NCBI GenBank assembly: GCA_964655475.1
Contig: CAZZMO010000013.1
Span: forward strand, 1-39,929
Source of the DNA: VGMA01 sp964655475
Lineage (GTDB): Bacteria; Chlamydiota; Chlamydiia; Chlamydiales; VGMA01
Reading direction: 5' to 3'
DNA: 39,929 nt
How positions within the stretch are numbered: the first letter of the stretch is position 1; every line of letters starts with the position of its first letter. Shown here piece after piece: positions 1-8,972 of the stretch. The notes beneath the pieces were generated by a model. It searched no databases. It was given only the letters and a program-made list of their open reading frames with translations, and had not been told where the DNA came from. Position numbers and translations under genes: made by a program.

Positions 1-100
1 TGTGAAAGATCTCTCATCACTTGATGGTTCTCAAAAACTGAGAAGACTGGTCTTTGGAAATCAAATACCTAATATCAGACTTCCAAGAGACTGTCCTCTC

Positions 101-1582
101 TTAATAGTTGAAGCGAGGGAAATATCCTACAAATAGGGCTCTTCTGGTTTCAGGAACGTTCTCGTAGGCAAGGCAAAAATGATCGACCCCCTCCATGGGA
201 ATCTGTATGTAGGGGGAAGCTAAATGAAGCCAGACGATTTTCTTAAAGAGCTCTTTTGGTGGAATGCTTTCTTGTTCGAATGGCCCGAGACAGACGACAA
301 TCAGTGTATCTGCCGCATCACCTTTATATTCTTTTGCAAAGGTAGAGAGATACTCTCTGATCTCATCTTGCGCCCCCTCTCCTAAAATGGTGTAGGAGAT
401 GTTGTCTGTTAAAGAAGGGGTGTAGGGAGCTCCTTTCCAACGGATCGCTTGGCGATAGAGTTCTTCTTTGAGTGCCGCTGCTTGTTTGGAAAAGAGGACT
501 TCAGGCCACTTTTCCTTGGGGACTCTTCTATGTTGTTTTTTCTTTTTGAGATCTCGAATCCGCTTCAAGCGTTTGTCGAGCTCTTTTTCTAGGCCATGCT
601 CTTTGATATAGGCAGTGAGACCTTGAATGGCTCTTGGCACCTGTTCATTGACGATCTCTTTTATTTTAGGGGCGATGTGATCTCCGTAGAGGAGGATATC
701 GTGTCCCGCTATGAACGCTCCGATAGCGATCTCTTCAAAGGAGTAGTCCTTAGTGAGAGCGGCCATGTTGAGGGCGTCAGTAATAATAAGGCCGTCGTAG
801 CCCCACTGATCTCTTAAAATGTGCTCTACAACTTGGGGGTCCATCGTTGCGGGATAGAGGCGATCTTGGAGCGCTTCGACAAAGAGGTGGGCTGTCATCA
901 CTCCATCTGTCTCCCCTTCATCGAGGATCTTCTTAAAGGGGTAGAGGTGCGCCTCCATCTCTTCTCTACTGAGGCGGATGATAGGAAGGTCGTAGTGAGA
1001 GTCGATCGATGCATCACCATGCCCTGGGAAGTGTTTGATGACGGTAAAGAGCCCTTCATCTCTCATCCCTCGAGAAAGGAGAGCCCCTTTCCTTGCAACA
1101 TTGATGGGATCACTTCCAAAAGAGCGGACATTGATGATGGGATTCTTGGGGTTGGTGTTGACATCGACAACAGGAGCCAGGTTAACATCGATACCGAGCG
1201 CAAGTGCTTGCCTTCCAATTTCTCGACCGAGCTCATAGAGCAGAGTTTCATCTTGGATAGCTCCCAAAGCGGCTTGTTTGGGGAAACTCATCACCTCGTG
1301 AAGTCTCATGCCAAGGCCCCATTCTGCATCGGTCATGACAAGTTTTGGATGGGGGCTGAGGGTGTAGAGCCAGTCGATCATGGAGGTGAGCTCCTCGGGA
1401 TTCGCATCTTTTAAGATGACTCCACCAAGGGTAGGATAGTGTTTAAAAAGAGTCTCTACGTCTTGAAAATGGGAAGAATCCCCTCGTGGTGCTACACGCA
1501 CCACGAAGAGTTCGGCGACTTTCTCCTCTGAAGCGAAGAGAGAAGTCGCACAAAAAAGGATTAGTAATCGATTAAGGACCAT
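101..1582 (-). CDS. nagZ: NagZ-type beta-N-acetylhexosaminidase (GH3)
   Basis: Glycoside hydrolase family 3 enzyme of 493 residues, expected to remove N-acetylglucosamine from muropeptides or related glycans. The NagZ signature is clear: KHFPGHG followed by DSHYDLP near residues 182-197 (the mobile loop with the catalytic His/Asp pair), and GLIITDALNM near 267, where Asp is the GH3 nucleophile. The first 17 residues form a signal-like hydrophobic stretch ending FASEEK, so the enzyme is probably exported, unlike cytosolic E. coli NagZ. About 150 residues follow the barrel and form an extra uncharacterised C-terminal region. The start at 1582 is ATG and overlaps the upstream exoprotein gene by 11 nt, so the two are probably co-transcribed. 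The family is secure; the exact substrate and location are inferred. Confidence 0.9.
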   Translation of the reverse strand: MVLNRLLILFCATSLFASEEKVAELFVVRVAPRGDSSHFQDVETLFKHYPTLGGVILKDANPEELTSMIDWLYTLSPHPKLVMTDAEWGLGMRLHEVMSFPKQAALGAIQDETLLYELGREIGRQALALGIDVNLAPVVDVNTNPKNPIINVRSFGSDPINVARKGALLSRGMRDEGLFTVIKHFPGHGDASIDSHYDLPIIRLSREEMEAHLYPFKKILDEGETDGVMTAHLFVEALQDRLYPATMDPQVVEHILRDQWGYDGLIITDALNMAALTKDYSFEEIAIGAFIAGHDILLYGDHIAPKIKEIVNEQVPRAIQGLTAYIKEHGLEKELDKRLKRIRDLKKKKQHRRVPKEKWPEVLFSKQAAALKEELYRQAIRWKGAPYTPSLTDNISYTILGEGAQDEIREYLSTFAKEYKGDAADTLIVVCLGPFEQESIPPKELFKKIVWLHLASPYIQIPMEGVDHFCLAYENVPETRRALFVGYFPRFNY

Positions 1583-4500
1583 CCGTATAATTAGCTCTGA
1601 GCCAGAAATTATCTGAGCTTAACAGATACCAATCATAATATACGAATGTATTTACGCGCCAGAATAGCTCCATTACATTCGCAGGCACTGGATAATAAGG
1701 AGTGGCTGAAGTAGGCCCTCCTATAATCCCTGAACAGCCAGAAATAGAGAGTTTACCCCCTTCTCTGACATTATAGTTCTTCGATCCATCTAAGATCAGG
1801 AACGATTTTCCAAGTAATGTGATATCGCGTCCTGAATCAATGTCTAAATCAGCATTGGGTCCATAGGTTGCGATATAAGCAGTGTTTGGAATTTGGCAGC
1901 TACCGATCAATGTAATATCTCGTAGTGCTCGTGTTCTGATAGGACCGTTTCTTGCAAGTAAGAAAACATTAGCTGCAGGGTTATTCCCTGTTAAGAGCTG
2001 AATGTCATTTCCTGCAAAAACACTTGCAAATCCACGTCCATGAGACGCAACTCCTGCAAATGTAGAACCACCATTTCTTCCCCCAGTCGCTTTAAAGTCT
2101 CTTAGTGTACTGAGCAAGAGGTTACCATCACCCATGATTTCGATCGTTGCAAAGCTGGAACTTCCTGCACCACCTGCGGCTAAAACAGTATCTCTAAAGC
2201 CACGGATCGTGATGTTACCATCCCCACCAATACGGATCGAAGAGGCTGCGTTATTTTCCCCTTGGAAATTTGACGCGATCGTCAAATCCCCGACGAGACC
2301 AAAGCCGCCTGAATTGTCAATTGCAATGTCTCCACTATCAACCATAATGGTTGCTGAGCTGAGAAGCGCCTGACCACTCAATATATCTAAATCACGAGAT
2401 ACGCTGAGTGTAATCCCATTTACCCCTTGGATTAATGTTTGGTTCATAGGACCATTACCTGAAACGAGCTTTAAATCTCGTCCGATCGTTCCATTGATGT
2501 CGTAGCCGTAGAATTTTGCAGCAGCGCCGCTCGATCCTCCAGTACCCCCTGTCAAGATCATGTCAACAGTGACATCTAGGTTGACCGTTCCTTGAGTATA
2601 GTTCGAAATGAAAGCGACGTTTCCAGAACCACTCGATCCTGGACCTCCTGTAAGTGTAATGTTGCGAGCAGAGATATCGAAATCACTGCTAACCCCTTCT
2701 GCAGAGAAAATACCAGCAGAGTTCCCCATTCCAGTATCACCCGCAACTACAGTGATATCTCCAACAATATCGATATTGATTGCAGAAGGTCCTGTCAAAC
2801 TTCCAATGTAAGTGACATTGTTAGAAGCACAGCAACTACCCAATATGTTGATATTCATTGGACTATAGTTAGTTCCAATATTGATAATACCACCGGTACC
2901 ATCGATGTAAGCTGCTGAGCAGTCATTACCTACAACGTAGATATCGCCAGGCAGACCAGTAGATCCATCTAGTGATAAAATATTAGTCGCTCCAAGCCAT
3001 GCATCAGCTCCTGTTGCTGGACCTGACTGAATGAGGATATCTCCACCTACGCTACCGATGAGATTACCGTTTGCTGTGGAGATCTCTCCTGTTGCATTTG
3101 AGGCGGAGCCTCCAAATACTCCAAGATCTCCTGTAGCGATGATTCCAATTGATCCTGATGTGACATCAAATCCATATGGAGTTGTTGCTGAAAAGTCTGA
3201 GGCTCCCACGTAAATATCTTTACCTACGAGGTTTACCACTTGAGTCCCAAGTGTTGAGCTCCCTGTCGCTGTAACAAGTGCATTCGTTTGGATGATGTTG
3301 TTACCATTCATCGTAAAATTGATATTCGGAGTAGACCAGGCTACATTGCTGTTCACAGTGATATTACCATTGCCCCCTGTTCCACTCGCTCTTAACGAGG
3401 TGTTGGAAGTAGAGAGAGCCGTATTAAGAGCTGATGCTGTAATCGTCGATGTAATTGGACAGCTACTCCAGCTCGTTGGCTGAAAACAACTTGTTCCCCA
3501 GTTTCCTGTAGAGGCTATCGACCAATTATTCGCCGTTAAAGTGGCGACTCCAGGTGTCCCTGCTATCGCACCTACATTCAGCGAACCCCCAAAGCCGTGA
3601 TAGCCTGGGCTTGTCCCCACTAAACTTCCCCCATTACCCGCTGTTGTACCACCCGTTGCATTGAGTGTCCCCAAAACAAGAGCTGATGCAGCGCCATAAT
3701 AGGAAATCGTTCCCCCATTTCCACCTGTGCCACCACTCGTGGCTACAGTCGCTAAAGGAGCAATGTAGACGTTATTAGTAGTAAGGGTGCTTGTATTGTA
3801 TGTATAACTTGCACTTCCGATGACGATATCTCCCCCACCTGCATCTCCCGATACATTGATGTTGGATCCGTTGAGAAGAGCTACTTGATACCCGACAATA
3901 TTGACATCAGGTCCTACACCTGCTGTTGTCGTTCTAGTGATTGAACCAGAAACATTGATACTACCATTCGTTCCAGAAGCAGCTACGAGATAAATATTTC
4001 CATCTACTGTATTCGTACAGCCGTTTGCTTGAATCGACCCTCCTGATGCGTGATTAATCGCTAATGCATAAGGATTTCCGTCAGCTGTCAGTTTCGCATT
4101 GAGTGCTTTGATCACACCCGCATTTTCTACCCCTGTTCCCGATCCTGTCGTTGGACTAACTGCTGTTGAGATGAAGAGTTTATCTGTTCCTGTAGGTTTT
4201 AAAAGTACACTAGCCCCTGCCGCCATTCCAACAAAATTGGACGCTTGTAAAGTCCCTGTAGAAGTGTTATTGACACGGTAACCAATCAGTACCACATCCC
4301 CATTCACTGCTGTAATGGTCCCAGAATTGGTTACACCCTGAATCGTCGTACCTGAAAACACAATATTGCTATTCAGATCATACGAATTCGGTGTTAGTGT
4401 CGATAGAAGGCACCCTGCTGCATAAATAATTCCTGTATTGTTAATCCCATTCGGATTCACGATACAAATCGTACCGTTACTTCCTGCATTGATGGAACCA

Positions 4501-4769
4501 GCTAATGTGCTCGCTCCCCCAGTGGTTTTAACAAGATTCCACACAACATAAGGCGTTGTGCTGTTATTTGTATAGGCAACCGTTTCATTGCTGGCGACAG
4601 AGTAACTGTTCCATTGAATAACGGTCGTTGAAGCTCCAATAGCAACACCCATTTCAGTACCTGAAGGGTTGCTAATGGCGGCGCTCCCTTGTTGCACAGA
4701 CCCACCTGAGGGGAGCGCAAAAAGTGAGCTAATCGATAAGAACGAAAGACTTACTATAAAGTTACGCAT
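1572..4769 (-). CDS. Filamentous-haemagglutinin-like exoprotein with TPS domain
   Basis: Large secreted protein of about 1065 residues. It has a Sec signal peptide (MRNFIVSLSFLSISSLFA), then a two-partner-secretion/haemagglutination-activity domain at about residues 20-140. The domain is recognised by the WNSYSVASNETVAY stretch, a 'LAGSINAGSNGTICIVNPNG' segment and the NPNGI turn. The rest is Gly/Asn/Ser/Thr-rich with repeated short strands (GNITI, GGDI, RDITL), typical of a right-handed beta-helix, and contains about ten scattered cysteines including a Cys-Cys pair. There is no C-terminal membrane barrel as in Pmp autotransporters; the end is merely aromatic-rich. A TpsB-type outer-membrane partner would be expected but none is in the window. 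ATG at 4769 is preferred over the upstream in-frame GTG. Adhesin or surface-coat role is inferred. Confidence 0.8.
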   Translation of the reverse strand: MRNFIVSLSFLSISSLFALPSGGSVQQGSAAISNPSGTEMGVAIGASTTVIQWNSYSVASNETVAYTNNSTTPYVVWNLVKTTGGASTLAGSINAGSNGTICIVNPNGINNTGIIYAAGCLLSTLTPNSYDLNSNIVFSGTTIQGVTNSGTITAVNGDVVLIGYRVNNTSTGTLQASNFVGMAAGASVLLKPTGTDKLFISTAVSPTTGSGTGVENAGVIKALNAKLTADGNPYALAINHASGGSIQANGCTNTVDGNIYLVAASGTNGSINVSGSITRTTTAGVGPDVNIVGYQVALLNGSNINVSGDAGGGDIVIGSASYTYNTSTLTTNNVYIAPLATVATSGGTGGNGGTISYYGAASALVLGTLNATGGTTAGNGGSLVGTSPGYHGFGGSLNVGAIAGTPGVATLTANNWSIASTGNWGTSCFQPTSWSSCPITSTITASALNTALSTSNTSLRASGTGGNGNITVNSNVAWSTPNINFTMNGNNIIQTNALVTATGSSTLGTQVVNLVGKDIYVGASDFSATTPYGFDVTSGSIGIIATGDLGVFGGSASNATGEISTANGNLIGSVGGDILIQSGPATGADAWLGATNILSLDGSTGLPGDIYVVGNDCSAAYIDGTGGIINIGTNYSPMNINILGSCCASNNVTYIGSLTGPSAINIDIVGDITVVAGDTGMGNSAGIFSAEGVSSDFDISARNITLTGGPGSSGSGNVAFISNYTQGTVNLDVTVDMILTGGTGGSSGAAAKFYGYDINGTIGRDLKLVSGNGPMNQTLIQGVNGITLSVSRDLDILSGQALLSSATIMVDSGDIAIDNSGGFGLVGDLTIASNFQGENNAASSIRIGGDGNITIRGFRDTVLAAGGAGSSSFATIEIMGDGNLLLSTLRDFKATGGRNGGSTFAGVASHGRGFASVFAGNDIQLLTGNNPAANVFLLARNGPIRTRALRDITLIGSCQIPNTAYIATYGPNADLDIDSGRDITLLGKSFLILDGSKNYNVREGGKLSISGCSGIIGGPTSATPYYPVPANVMELFWRVNTFVYYDWYLLSSDNFWLRANYTDGP

Positions 4770-4905
4770 AGACACACTATTAATTTATTATCTATAAAAC
4801 AATTAATATCACAAAATATCAATTAATTACAGTTAATAATAAAAGCGCGACTTTAATTACATTAATTATAAGACCGCCATGCTATTTAAAATGGATGATA
4901 GTCTT

Positions 4906-4953
4906 AGAGACTGTCCACAAACTAAGACTTGGTCGAGTTTTTGGACAGTCTCT
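4906..4953 (-). terminator. Hairpin after rseP, 12-bp perfect inverted repeat
   Basis: AGAGACTGTCCA at 4906-4917 is the exact reverse complement of TGGACAGTCTCT at 4942-4953, with further possible pairing inside (AAACT/AGTTT). The right arm touches the rseP stop codon, so in the minus direction this is a hairpin right at the end of the long mrp-rseP operon. No T-run follows on either strand, so a classical intrinsic terminator is not proven; it may be an RNA 3'-end stabiliser or a repeat-derived hairpin. The 11-mer AGAGACTGTCC also occurs at 86-96 at the end of nagZ. Confidence 0.5.
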
Positions 4954-6842
4954 TATGAAGCAACTAAACGGAGTACATCTTGCAGTGTAATATAGATGAA
5001 CAACATAACCAAGAGGACAACAAAAGGAAGGACCATCCTTTCCATTGTTTTCGCCTTGATTGGCCTTCTCGTAATGATCTCATAGAGAGAAAACGAGATG
5101 TGCCCACCATCTAATACAGGAACTGGAAGAAGGTTCACCAACCCTAGGTTGAGACTAATCACCCCTATCCAAAAGAGAGCTTCTTTAATCCCAAGACCCC
5201 ACCCATCGTGCATCACTTTGACAATTCCAACAGGTCCTGACATCCACTTTGGACTCAAATGACCTGAAAGGAGCGCAGTTAATGTTCTATAGGTTTCCTT
5301 CGTCACATCTCCAAATACCTTCAGAGGGTTTGGATTATAAATAACATACTGATCTTGAAGAACAAGAGATCCAAGCAAGTTGTATGAAGGAGCGGCCAAG
5401 CCAAGCTTTTTCATTTGCGTTCTTCTCTTGAGAACTTTGGCATATACCTTCTTATCAGCTGCAGCTCCCTTGTCTAAAATAGGACGAGGTTCGATCGATT
5501 TCAATCTCTTCAAATTCCCAGCGCTCATGCTCGCATCTGCCATTCCTACCCCTTGAATTAAGGTAGAAAGGTCTTCCCAATTAATACCCCTCTTGAAGAG
5601 GTTTAAATCTTGATTCCAAGGGAGGATTTCACCTTTGGCTTCGTTTGCAACAATGATCTGCACCTTTTTCTCTTGAATGTGAGAGAGGAAATCGTAAGAG
5701 CGGGTCACAGGAACTCCATCGACCGCAATGACTCGATCCCCCTTTTGAAGCTTGCTGCTACCAAGAGCCTCTTCTTCCCTGACAAGATCATCATCAATAA
5801 AGGAGAGGGCTTTTTGCACTACGAGATCGCTACTCATGAAATAGGGGATAAACGTGAGATTTTTCAAAGGGGTCGTCATCCCGAGTTCGTGACGCCAATC
5901 ATCAAACTCATCCTTTTCATACTGAGTCAATTCTAGATCAGAAAGTTCCACCCTAGCGACATTGAGGAGGCGCTTTTCTCCATTTCGCATTACTGTGAGC
6001 AGTGTTGTCGGTGTATTGACGACATGAACTAACTCAGCTAAAGAGAAGATCAAATGTCCATCCATCCACACAATCCGATCTCCATAAGAGAGTCCGCTTC
6101 CTTCGAATGGGGAATCATTTGGGATCAGGTTTTCTGTTCCATCGAGAAAGCGGTTATAGCTCAATCCATTTGCAGGGAACAAGACACCAACTGTTTGGAA
6201 ATCGCTATCAGGGAGTCTTGGATCATGATAAGGTCTTAAGTGATAAGAGTAAGGGGTTTCAGTCCCTTCAAAATAGTTGATCTTGTTTCCAGAGATCGAT
6301 GCGACGTCACTTTTTACAATCGCGTGATAGATGAGGTCTTTAAATCCTGTAAAAGGATGCTGATTATATTCTAAAATTGTATCACCAGGTCTCACCCCTT
6401 CAGCGTAGAGCTCAGATTTTGGGTCGACCCAACCAATCACATTCGTAAATTCGTCGTAGGGTTTGTATCTGCCGCCGAGAAGCCAAATCAATGTGAAGAC
6501 TAAAAAGGCGAAGACAATATTGACGATAGGGCCCATTAAGGCTACTTGAATTCGGTCGAGAGGTTTCTTCCCATAAAAGCCATCAGCTACTTCGAAAGGC
6601 TCTTTGTCTCCCTCTTTTTCCATCCCAGCAATCCGGACATATCCACCAAAAAAGAGCCAGCAAATTTGCCATTTGACAGGTCCTCTATGCCAAACATAGA
6701 TCGGTTTTCCAAAACCGATGCTGAACACCTCGACTCTCATGCCAACGCGTCTTGCAACGATGTAATGTCCTAATTCATGAATGAATACGAGAAAACTGAG
6801 ACCAAAAGCTGCGAGTAGAAAATAGAAAATATTAAATGCCAT
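4953..6842 (-). CDS. rseP: RseP/YaeL-type site-2 intramembrane metalloprotease
   Basis: Membrane-embedded zinc protease of 629 residues. The zinc-binding HELGH lies at residues 22-26 in the first membrane helix, and the second catalytic segment NLLPVPVLDGGH lies near residue 575. Hydrophobic segments at about 95-115 and at the C-terminus complete the four-helix core. The long periplasmic middle contains PDZ-like parts, for example around GLSYGDRIVWMDG and LQKGDRVIAVDG. At 629 residues it is longer than E. coli RseP (about 450), the extra length lying between the PDZ region and the last catalytic helix. It is the last gene of the mrp-ytg-dxr operon and overlaps dxr by 11 nt, the same order as dxr-rseP in Chlamydia. 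Role: cleavage of membrane-anchored regulators or signal-peptide remnants; the actual substrate is unknown. Confidence 0.93.
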   Translation of the reverse strand: MAFNIFYFLLAAFGLSFLVFIHELGHYIVARRVGMRVEVFSIGFGKPIYVWHRGPVKWQICWLFFGGYVRIAGMEKEGDKEPFEVADGFYGKKPLDRIQVALMGPIVNIVFAFLVFTLIWLLGGRYKPYDEFTNVIGWVDPKSELYAEGVRPGDTILEYNQHPFTGFKDLIYHAIVKSDVASISGNKINYFEGTETPYSYHLRPYHDPRLPDSDFQTVGVLFPANGLSYNRFLDGTENLIPNDSPFEGSGLSYGDRIVWMDGHLIFSLAELVHVVNTPTTLLTVMRNGEKRLLNVARVELSDLELTQYEKDEFDDWRHELGMTTPLKNLTFIPYFMSSDLVVQKALSFIDDDLVREEEALGSSKLQKGDRVIAVDGVPVTRSYDFLSHIQEKKVQIIVANEAKGEILPWNQDLNLFKRGINWEDLSTLIQGVGMADASMSAGNLKRLKSIEPRPILDKGAAADKKVYAKVLKRRTQMKKLGLAAPSYNLLGSLVLQDQYVIYNPNPLKVFGDVTKETYRTLTALLSGHLSPKWMSGPVGIVKVMHDGWGLGIKEALFWIGVISLNLGLVNLLPVPVLDGGHISFSLYEIITRRPIKAKTMERMVLPFVVLLVMLFIYITLQDVLRLVAS

Positions 6843-7971
6843 GAGCTACCTCCCTCGCTTCTCCGTCCGCTAAATGTAGTTCTTCAAAAGAGTTTGCAGA
6901 TTTCACAACATGCACCTTCATCAATTTCTCCAGTTTCTCTCCGATCATTTGCCAGCCAATCTCCCCTTTTCTGAATCTTTCAACTAATACTTCATTGGCG
7001 GCATTCATGAAACAAGGGAGCGTCCCCCCCTCTTCTAAGGCTTCAAATGCAAGCCTCAAACAAGGAAATCTTTCTTGATCGGGCAAGAAAAATTCCAAAC
7101 GGGAATAAGCCAAAAAGTCAAAAGGTTGAAACACCCTCTTCATTCTTCCTGGATAGTGGAGGGCATAGTGAATCGGTAGTCGCATATCAGGTTTAGACAT
7201 TTGCGCAATCATAGAACCATCGGAAAACTCCACGATGGCGTGCACTACACTTTGAGGATGAATGATAACGTCGATCTTATCAATTTCAAGATTAAATAGC
7301 CAGCTTGCTTCTATGACCTCTAGCCCCTTATTCATTAGGGTAGAGGAATCGATGGTGATCTTCGCACCCATCGACCAAGTAGGGTGCTTGAGCGCATCTT
7401 CAACCCGAATTTGCCCAAGAGAGTTCTTTGGCCACTGATGAAAAGGTCCTCCTGAAGAAGTCAATATAATGCGGGAGATCTTTGATCTCTCCTCCCCTTG
7501 CATACACTGAAAAATGGCGCTATGCTCGCTATCGACAGGAATCATCGTCACCCCATAGCGACGCACCTCTTCCATTAAAATAGCACCCCCAGCAACAAGT
7601 GATTCCTTGTTCGCAAGGGCGATGACTTTCCCTGCCCTTACGGCAGCAAGGGTCGGTCTCAATCCTTGGAATCCCACTACACTGACAAGTACTAAGTCGA
7701 CCCGAGGGTCGGTTGCAAGGATATCGAGCCCCTCATCTCCAAAATGGACCTCTAGTAAAGGATATTTTTCTTTGATCCGCTGATACCCCTCTTCGTCACT
7801 AATCGCTACCATTTTAGGGGAAAACTCAGCGATTTGCTGATCTAAAAGTGCCCAGTTCTTTCCTGCAGAAAGGCCTATGACCTCAAAATGGGATGCATGT
7901 TCTCTCACAACATCGAGCCCTTGAGTTCCGATAGACCCCGTACTTCCTAAGATCGCAATCCGCTTTTTCAT
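6832..7971 (-). CDS. dxr: 1-deoxy-D-xylulose-5-phosphate reductoisomerase
   Basis: Second enzyme of the MEP isoprenoid pathway; converts DXP to 2-C-methylerythritol 4-phosphate with NADPH in the cytosol. The 379-residue protein has normal length and all family blocks: N-terminal NADPH loop GSTGSIGTQGLDVV (9-22), ALANKESLVAGG, metal/substrate segment VDSEHSAIFQC, SSGGPF, and the MGAKITIDSSTLMNKGLE block, followed by HPQSVVHAIVEFSDGSM. The start overlaps the ytgD stop by 4 nt (ATGA) and the end overlaps rseP by 11 nt, so it is translated within the operon. Nothing suggests loss of function. Confidence 0.97.
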   Translation of the reverse strand: MKKRIAILGSTGSIGTQGLDVVREHASHFEVIGLSAGKNWALLDQQIAEFSPKMVAISDEEGYQRIKEKYPLLEVHFGDEGLDILATDPRVDLVLVSVVGFQGLRPTLAAVRAGKVIALANKESLVAGGAILMEEVRRYGVTMIPVDSEHSAIFQCMQGEERSKISRIILTSSGGPFHQWPKNSLGQIRVEDALKHPTWSMGAKITIDSSTLMNKGLEVIEASWLFNLEIDKIDVIIHPQSVVHAIVEFSDGSMIAQMSKPDMRLPIHYALHYPGRMKRVFQPFDFLAYSRLEFFLPDQERFPCLRLAFEALEEGGTLPCFMNAANEVLVERFRKGEIGWQMIGEKLEKLMKVHVVKSANSFEELHLADGEAREVAHGI

Positions 7972-8972
7972 TCAGCCGCCTCCAGTTTTCGAGTATAGCT
8001 AGAAGGGGTCAAACAAGCGACTTTTTTCCTTCTTCTCTGGATAAAGGCAAGCGTTAGATAGGTAAAAAATAATAGACAGACCATCATTCCACTCGTCGAT
8101 AAAGGGACTCCATAGACAGAAAGATAGGTCCGAGTCAGAGCCACCGAGAGGAGCGCTACGAGGAAGTTGATCAACACAGCCACCATCATCATGATGTGGA
8201 AACGGTGGGTCAAGAGCCTTGCAATCATCGGAGGCAAGACGAGAAGAGCCAGAACAAGAGCCACCCCAACGAGTCTAAATGAAGAGATGATCGCAGCTGA
8301 GGTGATAAACATAATTGCCTGATCATAAACATTTAATGAGATCCTTATCGACTGAGCAAACGGCGCATCCAAGGTAGTCATCAAAAAAGGTCTATAAAAT
8401 AGATAGATGAGCCCTAAAGTTGAGAGAGCAAGCCAGAATGCAACCCCAATATCTCCTTTATGGAGAAGATCGATATTCCCCAAGATGAGCTCTGTCCCAA
8501 TATGGGCATTTTTCGTGAAAATGGTGATGAAGATGATTCCAAGGGCTAAAAAGGTGGTAAAGACAATCCCGATACTTGCATCCTTTTGCACTCTCAAAAC
8601 CCTGATAAAAAAGTTTGTAGATGCTGTCGTGAGAAGACTTGTACAAAAAGAAGCCCCAATCAACATCGCCATGCTCGGCTGCAAATGGAGGTCATGAACC
8701 CCTGGAAAGAGCCAAAGGCCAAATAGATAGGTTACTACAATCCCAAGTAAGATCGTGTGAGAAATAGAATTAGCGAGCATCGTCATCCGGCGATAGACGA
8801 GAAGACTTCCCACTAGCGACATCGTAACACCGGTCAATCCGAGAATCAAAATCTGAGCTTCATCAATGGTAATCTCTCCCCCCTGCCCTGTAAAAAAGGA
8901 GAAGATTCTCGAAAAGAGAACAACAAAGAAACCAATAAAATCTTGTCCCCAGTAAGGATGGATTGAATTCAT
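7968..8972 (-). CDS. ytgD: Metal ABC transporter permease YtgD
   Basis: Inner-membrane permease of the ABC-3 (manganese/zinc/iron) family, 334 residues with about eight hydrophobic segments. The family core is visible: the loop following GLTGVTMSLVGSLLVYRRMTMLANSISHTILLG, where the conserved SISHTILLGIV segment sits, and the later SSFRLVGVALVLALLVLPPMIARLLT block. It is the second permease subunit; its start overlaps the end of ytgC by 4 nt, and both probably form a heterodimer driven by YtgB and fed by YtgA. The C-terminal tail (about 20 residues, RRRKK) is cytosolic. The transported metal is inferred from the Chlamydia Ytg system (iron, possibly manganese) and cannot be read from the sequence. 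Confidence 0.94.
   Translation of the reverse strand: MNSIHPYWGQDFIGFFVVLFSRIFSFFTGQGGEITIDEAQILILGLTGVTMSLVGSLLVYRRMTMLANSISHTILLGIVVTYLFGLWLFPGVHDLHLQPSMAMLIGASFCTSLLTTASTNFFIRVLRVQKDASIGIVFTTFLALGIIFITIFTKNAHIGTELILGNIDLLHKGDIGVAFWLALSTLGLIYLFYRPFLMTTLDAPFAQSIRISLNVYDQAIMFITSAAIISSFRLVGVALVLALLVLPPMIARLLTHRFHIMMMVAVLINFLVALLSVALTRTYLSVYGVPLSTSGMMVCLLFFTYLTLAFIQRRRKKVACLTPSSYTRKLEAAE

Noticed and set aside
28..44. TTCTCA/TGAGAA hairpin at the window start as a terminator
   Set aside because: Only 6 bp, no T-run, and no gene context beyond the window edge.
821..1414. 197-codon plus-strand open frame opposite nagZ
   Set aside because: Antisense shadow of a well-conserved GH3 gene; no ribosome site or family resemblance.
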